This document shows, piece by piece, positions 53,100 to 61,957 of a DNA stretch of 64,000 nt. A model generated the notes under the pieces. The model was not told the origin of the DNA. It made no database searches and saw nothing but the letters and a program-made list of their open reading frames with translations. Origin of the DNA: Bremia lactucae (Eukaryota > Oomycota > Peronosporomycetes > Peronosporales > Peronosporaceae); contig NC_090610.1 in NCBI RefSeq assembly GCF_004359215.1, positions 15,082,324 to 15,146,323 on the forward strand, given 5' to 3'. Position 1 is the first letter of the stretch. Every line of letters starts with the position of its first letter. Both the position numbers and the translations under genes were made by a program.

Positions 53100-53900
53100 G
53101 CGCGTGAGTATGCCGATAATTCCCGGAAAATATTCCCGCTGAACTTCCAGCGGATCGTAATGTGCTGCACGGGATTGACCTCGTGCTTGGGTGGAAGTAT
53201 TGCGTGACGCGGCAGCGGCCATTGCTGCGTGATCCAGTTAGCGCAATTGATGAAAGTTTTGAGAGCTGCCATAAGGCTGGTCATGTTCAAGAGAGTATCT
53301 CACCACATTCGACGACTTTCTGTGTGGAGAAAGCCACTGGCATGTGGCGCATTGTGTACGCTTTCAACAAGCTATATGACGCCACGATCTCGGCTCAAAC
53401 GCCAATTCCCGAAAGACATGGTACTCGATACCATTTCCGGAAGCGAGATCTTCAGTGCTATTGATTTGTCGGACGGCTTCTATCGAATTCTAATGCGAGA
53501 CAGTGACATTCCATTCACTGCGGTCAGCACCCCAAGCGAATTGCTTTAGGAGTAGTCATGCCATAAGACCTTAAGCACGCTCCAGCTACGTTCAACGGAT
53601 GGAGACACAAATACTACGCCCGCTTCGCGGTTTCGCACTCAGCTTTTTCGATGACATATTCGTTCACAGCCTCGCTGAGCATCGGCTCAGCGCTTCAAAG
53701 GTGCAATTTCGACATTTAAAGCGGGTGTTTCAAGTGTTGTGCGATATTGAATCCGAACTTGAAATTCCAGTACTCGGTAGCTACGCCAGCAAGAAAGGTG
53801 TCCGCGCTGATCCTGAGAAATTGTTATCGATATGTTACTGAACGACACTCAGGAACCCGACTTAGTTACGACGATGGCTCGGCCTGGCAAATTACCTGCA
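53100..53900 (+). pseudogene. reverse transcriptase of F
   Basis: RT pieces in order: L-H-G-I-D-L-V-L-G-W-K-Y-C-V-T-R-Q (53162), F-C-V-E-K-A-T-G-M-W-R-I-V-Y-A-F-N-K-L (53320), F-S-A-I-D-L-S-D-G-F-Y-R-I-L-M-R (53450) and F-F-D-D-I-F-V-H-S-L-A-E-H (53650). Frameshifts and stops occur between them. The catalytic F-D-D is intact. Confidence 0.85.
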
Positions 53901-53959
53901 TAAGTACACAAAAATATGCTGAGCTAATTCAGCCATTGTCGACATTGCTTTAGAAGGAC

Positions 53960-54470
53960 GCCGTATGGTTGTGGAACGCAAAACATCAAGCGGCTTCGAC
54001 TCCGTGAAGAAGAGCTTATCTGTAGCACCGGTAGTGATGCTCCCTAATGACACTAAGCCTTTTCATGTCGTGTGTGATTCGAGTGAATTTGCGATTGGAT
54101 GTGCTGTAATGCAATTTGATGACGAAGGTCGGAAGCGAGTCGTGATCTTCCAGTCGCGACAGATGAAACAATGCTGAGAAGAATTGTCTCGTCCATGATA
54201 AGGAGCCTTTTTTGGCTATGCGCTAGGCGTCAATTAAGTTCAGAATATGAGACGTTTTAGATCTACACAGATCATGCCTCATTGCGCACCACCGTCCAAA
54301 GTCCTCACTTGTCCCAGCGTATGGCTCGTTAGTTTTTGCTCTTGTCTGAATGCAACTTCGTGGTGTATAAGCCAGGCAAGAATACGATCCTTGCGCGTTG
54401 TCTCGTCGCCCAGATTATCTTCAACGTGACATGGGTATCAGCCAGAGAATGCTGATGACGACGATAAAAT
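53960..54470 (+). pseudogene. RNase H of F
   Basis: C-D-S-S-E-F-A-I-G-C-A-V-M-Q-F-D-D-E-G and V-I-F-Q-S-R-Q-M-K (53965-54177) are followed, in shifted frames, by the L-V-H-D-K-E helix and T-D-H-A-S-L-R-T-T (54265). It is broken by a stop at 54175. Confidence 0.8.
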
Positions 54471-55990
54471 GTGTCGATGCTGTATTGATTTGGGATTTAA
54501 TACGATGGTTTCAAATCTTGTGCTACTGATTCGGACACAGATCGCTGAGTCTTACGCGAATGACTCATTTTACGCGGGATTCATCAATCACTTCCGACAT
54601 CCAAGTGAAGATGCACTCGCGGATTTGACGAAACGAATGCGAAACAACATCAAGAGTTACACGCTTGACGACCCGCTGCTGCCGTACACGATGGACGTCT
54701 TCAATTTCGTGCGCGTTGTCATCCTAGCTGATAACGACCTACGAGCTTGCTTGGTTATGAGTTCCACGGCAGCCCAACCAGTGGTCATCTGGGTATCGAA
54801 AAGCGTTCGCGGCCATATACTCGGGTGCTATCCGCGAATGAATAAGCAGATTCAAAGTTGATTGCGCTTGTGTGAGTCTTGCCTACCAAGCGCTATTGCA
54901 AGCGCTTCCGAATGCTACGGTAGCCTGGCGTTCAGTCAGCATGGATTTCATCTATGGTCGTCCGCGCGGTGGACACAAACGTACGGGTTCTTAGTCCTCG
55001 TGGATCGATTGGCGAAATGGTGCATTTTGCCTCGGTCTCCACGCATGTTTTGTCGGAGACAACCGTGAAGATCTTCATAGATTTAATCTTCAGATATCAT
55101 GGATAACTTGAGTCTACCGCGACCCGCGTTTCACCTCCGCTTTCTGGATGATTTTTTTCATCTCTTAAGCAGCAGGTTGCTAATGTTCAAGGCAGCCAAT
55201 CCTGAGATTGATGGACTGCCGTAGCGTGTGAACAGAGTGTATGAAGATGTCTTGCGCAGTTATGCGACATCGCTCTTGTCGTGGAGTTCGTTTCTCCCCC
55301 AGAGTTCGCTATCAACAACGCCGTGCATGCATACGTCAACCTGATTGACGCTATTTTCGTCAACAACGCGAGATGTCCTCGCATTCCGGCGCTTCTTGCT
55401 GAATCATTTTTGGAACACCTGGCCTCCAAGCATAGTGGTGGAGTATCTCCGATGGTATTGCGCCGACATGTTTGATGATTGATTATGCTCAAGACAAGGT
55501 TGCTGCCGATGCACCCTGTGATGTCAATTTTGTGGCCAACGACAAACCCGGTTCTGGCGCGATGCATCCCATCGCGTCTGCCGCCGCTAATTTTTGCGCC
55601 CGAAGAACATACTTCGCCTATCACTTTGGCTGCAGTAACCGACTTCCTGCTGATACGACAAGAAATCGCACGATTTGTGCGCGATGCACTGCAATTGGCA
55701 GTCGACCGACAAAAGAAGAGCACTGACAAAAGAGGTCGGAAGAACCTTTCAAATCCCAGGAAGGCGACAGAGTGCTGCTATAGACAAGCGGTTTACCGAA
55801 AACCGCAGTGGCGACTTTGGGCGCTGATAAGTTAGCGCCAAGATATTTTGGACACTTCAAGGTTATTGAAGCTCACGGTGATACTTGCACACTAAATTTC
55901 TCTAAATCTGTGCGTTTTGCATCCGACATTCTATGTCGGGCTTTCTACCGGCGGACATTCCACCGAGCCTTGTCCACTCTTCTACGCCGG
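54471..55990 (+). pseudogene. integrase of F
   Basis: Decayed integrase: S-Y-A-N-D-S-F-Y-A-G-F tether (54541), zinc-domain remnant C-E-S-C-L-P (54870), core G-F-L-V-L-V-D-R-L-A-K-W (54985), V-N-R-V-Y-E-D-V-L-R-S-Y-A (55225), F-A-I-N-N-A-V-H-A (55305) and the C-terminal L-A-P-R-Y-F-G-H-F-K-V-I-E-A-H-G-D (55830) with L-H-P-T-F-Y-V-G (55915). The D-H-P-Q-T-D-G motif is largely lost. Confidence 0.82.
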
Positions 55991-56102
55991 CTCAATGTCC
56001 GACATCCTTTTTAAGTCGACGCTGACGACGACTGGGTCCCAGTCCGACCTGCGCACGTGTAGACTCATTCTGCTGAGGGCCTCCGATCGCAGCAGTATCA
56101 AT

Positions 56103-57311
56103 TTAACGAAGATGCTCAGCTATTCCCTTTTGCTCCCGTCGGGTCCTTTCAGCGGTCGCAGTCGCAGCAGCGCGATCACAAGCTCTCTCGTCCATCTCTC
56201 GAACGTTCTTCGTCTCTTCAGTTTCGGCTCGAAGAAGGCGCAGCTCGTCGTCCGAATGATAAGGCGCCCGATTATGCATATCGACGCTCATCGTCGCAGA
56301 CCTTCTGCCGTGATGCTCACCCCCACTGGTCGATGCATTGGATGCACGACGCTGAATCGTCGATCGCATCGTCGGTCACGAAGATCGCCGTTCTAGGGCG
56401 GCGAGAAGCATCACACGGTTCTTTGGTTGGTATATTCGCCTGCTAACGATACTTGGGAGCCTCGAAGTACGTTGGCTCAGGATGTCCCCGACGTGGTGGC
56501 GGACTATGATTGCAATGCGAATACGAAGAATGCGTCCGATGCTGTTGCTTTCACCCACGATATCGCAAGCCGTAGAGCTTGCGAGCAGCTATAATTTAGC
56601 GGCGGCGATCACCCGGGCAACTCCAAAATCTATTAGGAGACTCGGGAATAAATGGTGAGTAAGGCCGTCGATCGCGGCTGCGTTAGCAATCGCGGCGATC
56701 TTATCGCAACCGGTGGGGACTGCGTGAACAACCCCGGCAATTATAAGTATGCTTCTGCATCCGAAGCAGCTCAGTCTTAAAGCTTTGAGGGGCTTCTCTC
56801 GTAGCGAGCGACCCACGTTCGAAGAAACTGGGACATTGCCCGTGCGCGCATTAAGTCTTCCCACTCTTGTAGGATCCGTGCGTGTTCCACATTGGACAAC
56901 CCTCGCGGACGTGGACGTATCACATGCGCCGCTCCACGCGCGTCATGCAAAGATGCGACGGCGTAAATCGCCAATAGTTTGTTCGCCACGGCTTCCGTCG
57001 CGTTGTTCCAGCCAGGACGTGAAGGACATTCCTTCACGTCGCCTGGCGTTCAAGCGTCTGATGAACGCACTCCAAGATCGTTGCAGCGCGTCATCGGTGC
57101 AAAAGTTGTCAGTCGCTTTCCCTCTCGTTGTGCGAAATCGTGCGAGGAGTGCCTTCATGGATTCTGGTGATTTGGGTTGATCAGCACCAACAAGACTATA
57201 CAAGGCCCATGGCTTTAAGTCTTCATCCATTACTCGCGGGGCCTGCTTTCTTCGGATTGTCGCCTGACGATCTAAGCTAGGAGAGTTGCTGCGAACACGG
57301 TCACGGTTCAT
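56103..57311 (-). pseudogene. antisense accessory coding region of F
   Basis: Minus-strand frames: 56943-57311 (122 residues, basic N-terminus, D-E-D-L-K-P-W-A-L-Y-S-L-V, Q-R-S-W-S-A-F-I-R-R-L-N), 56777-57037 (86 residues, W-N-N-A-T-E-A-V-A-N-K-L-L-A) and 56103-56369 (88 residues, helical, with S-D-D-E-L-R-L-L-R-A-E-T-E-E and many Arg/Ala). The stretch 56590-57310 has no sense-strand gene. The W-S-A-F-I block with F-T-S-W some 15 residues later parallels W-S-A-F-I and D-F-K-Q in B3. Function unknown. Confidence 0.5.
56370..56530 (+). pseudogene. chromodomain end of F
   Basis: The plus strand encodes L-V-Y-S-P-A-N-D-T-W-E-P-R-S-T-L-A-Q-D-V, followed by P-D-V-V-A-D-Y-D. This is the characteristic C-terminal end of oomycete gypsy chromodomains. 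The N-terminal strands of the domain are not recognisable. Confidence 0.75.
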
Positions 57312-57429
57312 GCTGCTCAGTGTGGGTAACTGTGCAGGGTCGACGTTATCCCGTTGAAACTCTCCTTGAGGAGAGATTTTTTTCGATTGACATTTAATGT
57401 GGTAAGCGAAACCTGAAGAGGGGGGAGGG

Positions 57430-57741
57430 GCGATAACCTATTATATAAGTAACTAGGTTCACTAATAATTACATAAGTAGGTTTACTGCAGTATTCGATT
57501 AGCGGATACTGCGAGTCATTTATTATCGGTCTATATTATTGGGGTGCCAGACCAAATAATATTAACCAATGATAAGTTGACTTATATTTGAGTGGTACCC
57601 AAGAGCAAGGGAAAAATTTCGTACTTTGTACAAAATAAGAAATAAATAAATAAATGTAAGCAGAGTTGATTTTCCCTCATGAATAGAGCGCTTCCTCAAA
57701 GCTTTATAGTGTAAAACGGTAAGGGCTCTCACCCCGTTACA
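57430..57741 (+). repeat. 3' LTR of F
   Basis: It starts after the purine tract with TAACCTATTATATAAG and ends CTCACCCCGTTACA at 57741. It lacks both the extra block and the inverted duplication of the 5' LTR. Confidence 0.7.
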
Positions 57742-57751
57742 GATTTTTGAT

Positions 57752-58005
57752 CACATTGAAGCTCAGCCAGAAAGATGTGGCAGCACGAGCCGAGAGGTCA
57801 CGGGTTCGAACCCCGTCGATGTGCGGAAGTTTAAACCTTTAGGGAACTGATGTTTGGGGCTTATCAGCGCTATCCTTCCAGAGAATGACAATCGCCGTTT
57901 CTTTGCTGTGACATCTAACAGAAGGAAAGTAACCTGTTTAGAAATCAAATGTCGATAGGACCAATGGCCAGCAACGTTTTGACGGAATGAATTGCCCATT
58001 TACTC
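57752..58005 (+). repeat. tRNA-headed (SINE-like) repeat, copy 1
   Basis: The first 72 bases resemble a tRNA gene: a 7-bp acceptor stem CACATTG/CGATGTG, an A-box-like AGCTCAGCC and a perfect B-box GGTTCGAACCC. The D and anticodon arms do not fold properly, so I do not call a tRNA. A ~180-bp body follows (GGAACTGATGTTTGGGG..., GGCCAGCAACGTTT) that is shared with copy 2 at 61140-61307. Confidence 0.6.
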
Positions 58006-60790
58006 ATCCTTCGTGATCAAGTTGATTGCTAAAGAAGTGCGTCAGAAAGAGTCGACGCGCATCGAGGAAGCTACGGTGCTGCTAACAAGCAGCAAGAGGC
58101 TGAAGCTGAAGTACCATAGCAGGCGGATGTAGCGGCAAGGCGCCGTCTTAGACGTGTGTTAGATGTCACTACGCAACAGACTGCCACCCTAAGAGACGAG
58201 GCAAATCGAGTGATGACGAGCAATCAAACATCGAAATTTTCACAGCGGAGGCGGTTTTAAGCGGTGCATGGATTATCGACAGCGAGGCTTCGACTCACAT
58301 GTGTAATGACCGTGAATCGTTCGTGTAGTGCGATGCAACAGACAAATTCACTGAGTAAATTCAGTGCAAGGAAGAGCGCACAGCTTCGTGGACACGGAAC
58401 TGTGGCACTAGGCGTGTGCAACGGTCGAGAATGTATTAACGCACGTTTGGACAAGATGCTTCCTGTAGAAGATTTAAACAAGAATTTATTCTCAGTGAAA
58501 GCCGCGACTGCGTGTGGCATATCCGTCGAGATTACTGAAGTATATCGTAAAGCTCAAAGGAAAGCCTGTGGCGACAAGTTCGGAGAAAGCTTATTTACCA
58601 TAGCATGGACGTCGTAGAATTTTTTCACGTCGCATCGTGACTCTTCTATAATGAAGAATCGCTTTGTCACGAACTATCCCATACGCCTGAAGAGCGAAGT
58701 GCCGTAACTGTTTGGTAAATCATGCGAGGAAGTGGAATGTCCGCACGAACGACAATTAAGATGCTGCATAGTGGAAATAGTGGTGAGTATCGGAACACTC
58801 GCACGGAAGCTATCAGTTGCAGACGCGGTATCAAACCAGGAAGATACCGTGCCATAAAATCCACAGAATGTGGGCGTGACTTTTAATGAGCAAGCAACAA
58901 GGATTCACGAAACGAGCCAAATCGAGGGTGTCCTAGACATATTGTCTCGGTAGAGAGCGACAGCTTAAATGGTGAGACGTCGCCACCAGAAGAGCCTTGG
59001 ACACCACCACTATGCCCGAGCTAAACACATGAAAGTCAAGGTGGGCCTTCGGAACACGTACCTTCACGAGCTTCAAGCACTCCAGGTATAGATGGTGAGG
59101 AAGAACGAATGTTGCGTCCGGTACGCAAGAAGCGTGGTGTTGTGCGCTACGAGCGGGAGTGGCTAAACTAACCGCGAGGAGTATTCTTATATGACTTAAC
59201 AGACAATTGCGGCGCGCCATATCTACCTCAACGCCGAGAACATTAATGGTGAGCAGGCAACATCGCACTGTGAGGTTCTAAGTAGCAGATACAAGGATCA
59301 GTGGCTTGTAGCGATGAAGAGCGAAAATAAATCGTTGTACAAGCACAAGACGTGAGAGCTCGTGGATGTGCTGCAAGGACATAATGCAATCGGGCGCAAG
59401 TGGTCCTTTCGAATCAAACAAAACCTGAATGGATCTATTATCATTCAAGTTACGGCTCGTGGCCAAAACGATTCACGCAACATCCCGGTATTGATAACGT
59501 GTACGCATTCGCTCCAGTGGCTCGAAAGGAGTCAATAAATACTGCACTAGCAATTACCGGGACTGAGATATCGAAGCAGAGAATGTTGATGTGAGACAGC
59601 ATTTCTTACGGTGAAATCGAAGAAGAGATTTACATGGATCAACCGGACGTCTTCCAAATCTCGGACAAACCAGCTCAAAAATGTCTTCTTGGAAAAGCAT
59701 TGCATGGAACCAAGCAAGCTGCATGTCAGTGGAATAACAAGCTAATCAGCATTTGGAGGACCAAGGCTTTAATTGCTCTGCGGCAGACCCATGCTTGTCT
59801 GTCCGGACGTGAATGGCGGTATATATCATTGCTATCATATATGTAGACAACTTGATGGTTTTTGGCAAACCCGCAGAGCATATCGAAACAATAAAATGCA
59901 CATTGAAATAAGTATTCCCCACCGAGGAACTGCAGAGCTCAAGTGCTGTTTAGGATTCAAAATCCATTCCAACAGTAGCTGCAAGGTGATCATGATAAAT
60001 CAGCGCGCATAGATCAAGCGACTTTCACAGAAGTCTCGCATCGACAAGAAAGTTAAGTGCAAGGAAGTATACACTCTAGCAGACGGTGGCTCGAAGCTTG
60101 TGAAACCAACGGCCAAGGAAGCGTTTGTATATAAGTTTCCTCATCGCGAGCTATCGGGAGCGCTCATGTATGTAGCAACGTGCATCGCTGTGGCTGAGGT
60201 GGCCAAGTTTTGCGAACACTATCAGAAGCCGCACTAGATTGCAGCTAAGAGGACCCCAAAATAGTTATAGACAATTCAATACATTGGGATTGTATTCTAT
60301 GGCGCTAGCAAGAGAGAGATCATTGGTTTTGCTAATGTCAACTGGGATGGCGATTTGGGTACACGATGCTCGACAATTGGATACGTCTCTTCCCGAACGG
60401 TAGCGTTATCTCATGGAAGTCGAAGCGGCAGCCAACGGTTGTGACTTCGAGCACAGAGGCTGAGTAAATGAGTCTCAACAACGCAAATCAAGAAGCGGTC
60501 TGACTCCGATCGTTGCTGAAGGACATGAAGTTTAATTAGACGGAGCCACAACGATCTGCCAAGATAACCATGGATGTGTTGCACTGTTGAAGAACCCCGT
60601 CTGCCATTCAAGCCAAGTACATCGATAACAAGTTTCACTTCTTATGTGAAAAGGTAGAACGCAATATAATCGAGTTAAAGTTTAACCCACGGAAGACATG
60701 GTGGCTGATGGACTGACGAAAGCGATTGCAAAGGACAAGCACAGCAAGTTTGGGGTGAGTCTCAAGATGCACCTTTAAGCAAACACCAAG
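58006..60790 (+). mobile_element. Ty1/copia retrotransposon remnant
   Basis: A decayed copia-type polyprotein on the plus strand. The protease shows A-W-I-I-D-S-E-A-S-T-H-M-C (58265), with Glu instead of Gly. The RT shows W-L-V-A-M-K-S-E-N-K-S-L-Y (59305), R-K-W-S-F-R-I-K-Q-N (59395), F-A-P-V-A-R-K-E-S-I-N-T (59510), L-G-K-A-L-H-G-T-K-Q-A (59690) and Y-V-D-N-L-M-V-F (59838), where the catalytic second Asp is Asn. RNase H remains at 60290-60740 (G-Y-V-S-S-R-T-V-A-L-S). Copia order (integrase before RT) is supported only by a basic R-K-K-R-G-V-V-R-Y stretch at 59120. I found no LTRs. Confidence 0.8.
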
Positions 60791-60945
60791 CGCAAACATT
60801 AAACGAGAGTGTGAAGATGATGATGCAACTCTATAACTACATATGTAGAAAACATGTAGGAAATGATAGGCTTTGTTTGCATTTGATTTAGTGTTTGTAC
60901 CAATTTGTACGCAGATCTAGAGCAAAAGTGCGAGGAATTTCTAAT

Positions 60946-61307
60946 CACATTGTAGCTCAGTTGAAAGTCGGTTATATATTATCGTCCACATAACCTTTAC
61001 CTACTCAGCCCTTGACTGAGATATTCTACGACTCATCCTATTTAATCTGATTTTTCTTTCAGTTACAATGTCTGATTTTTATTCTAGCCCTAGCGCTTGA
61101 TCGAGAGGTCACGGGTTCAAACAGCGTCAATGTCAGACATTTTAAGCCTAAATGGAACTGATGTTTGGGGTTCATTAGCGCTATTCTGCCTGATAGTGCA
61201 TCCGCCATTTTTGTTGCTGTGACACACAACAGAAAGAAAGTAACGTGGTCACAAATTAAATGTCAATAGGAACGAATGGCCAGCAACGTTTCAAAGGAAT
61301 GAATGGA
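60946..61307 (+). repeat. tRNA-headed (SINE-like) repeat, copy 2
   Basis: It begins CACATTGTAGCTCAGTTGAAAG, then has about 110 bp not present in copy 1, then the B-box region GAGGTCACGGGTTCAAAC and the common body through GGCCAGCAACGTTT. Copy 2 lies just after the copia remnant as copy 1 lies just before it. Confidence 0.6.
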
Positions 61308-61649
61308 CGTGAGATCAGTTTGCTCACTAATAACATACTCAATCAATATACTCATTTTTGTTTTACGGTCTCGACCACAAGTAACTACTCTACAAGTATA
61401 GACCTCCATTAAATTTTACTTGAGCTGACATCTAATTGTAATTGAAGGCCAACAGACATCTAGTTATTGTTAAAGGTCCGAAATCGTCCAGGTTTTTAAT
61501 ATTTAATCGTATTGATTATCTTCAAATCAAGGCAATGGAACCTATCGAAAATAATTTAATGTCTTAAATTCGACGAACTCAACAAAACAAATGTTATTTT
61601 TCTTTAATGATTTGTGATAATTAAATTGTCTTATAAACAATTCTTAGAT

Positions 61650-61674
61650 GTACATGTTATATAATAACATGTAC
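61650..61674. repeat. perfect inverted repeat, 11-bp arms
   Basis: GTACATGTTAT and ATAACATGTAC separated by ATA. No T or A run next to it suggests a terminator; it is recorded as structure only. Confidence 0.8.
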
Positions 61675-61786
61675 GTGTATTTCTTCTAATTTCTTCTATG
61701 CATTCTATTGATACTAATGTCTTTTACCTACATTGCTATACTACAGTTGCCTTGTGAGAATGTTAAGCTTTACCAAGCAACTTGAC

Positions 61787-61869
61787 GTGTGGATTTATCA
61801 AAAGAGATTGCTCTTGTTCTAAAGGATAGTCAACTAGAAGTGTGGATTTATCAAAAGAGATTGCTCTTG
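61787..61869. repeat. 30-bp tandem-type direct repeat, period 53 bp
   Basis: GTGTGGATTTATCAAAAGAG plus ATTGCTCTTG occurs exactly at 61787-61816 and 61840-61869. It lies about 90-170 bp downstream of the SYF1 stop codon, possibly within its 3' untranslated or termination region. Confidence 0.85.
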
Positions 61870-61957
61870 ATTTAAAAAAAGGACACATCCGTGAAAAGAA
61901 AAAACGCAAATATATAATCTTCCCTGACACCTAAGTACTTTGAACATGTAAAGTCGA

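Larger units (their letters stand above)
50760..57741 (+). mobile_element. Ty3/gypsy element F, heavily decayed
   Basis: A plus-strand chromodomain-type element between a rearranged 5' LTR (about 50760-51335) and a 3' LTR (about 57430-57741). Gag end with zinc knuckle, protease, RT, RNase H, integrase and chromodomain end follow in order, then an antisense coding region and a purine tract (GAGGGGGGAGGGG at 57418-57430). The primer-binding site and most of gag are missing. The left edge is approximate. Confidence 0.75.
61308..61957. other. intergenic, downstream of SYF1
   Basis: AT-rich DNA without genes. It holds a perfect 11-bp-arm palindrome (61650-61674) and a 30-bp direct repeat GTGTGGATTTATCAAAAGAG... 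at 61787-61816 and 61840-61869 (period 53 bp), close to the 3' end of the SYF1 gene. Confidence 0.7.

Noticed and set aside
57752..57823. A functional tRNA gene
   Set aside because: Acceptor stem and B-box are good, but D-arm and anticodon arm do not form and the sequence continues into a repeat shared with 60946-61307.
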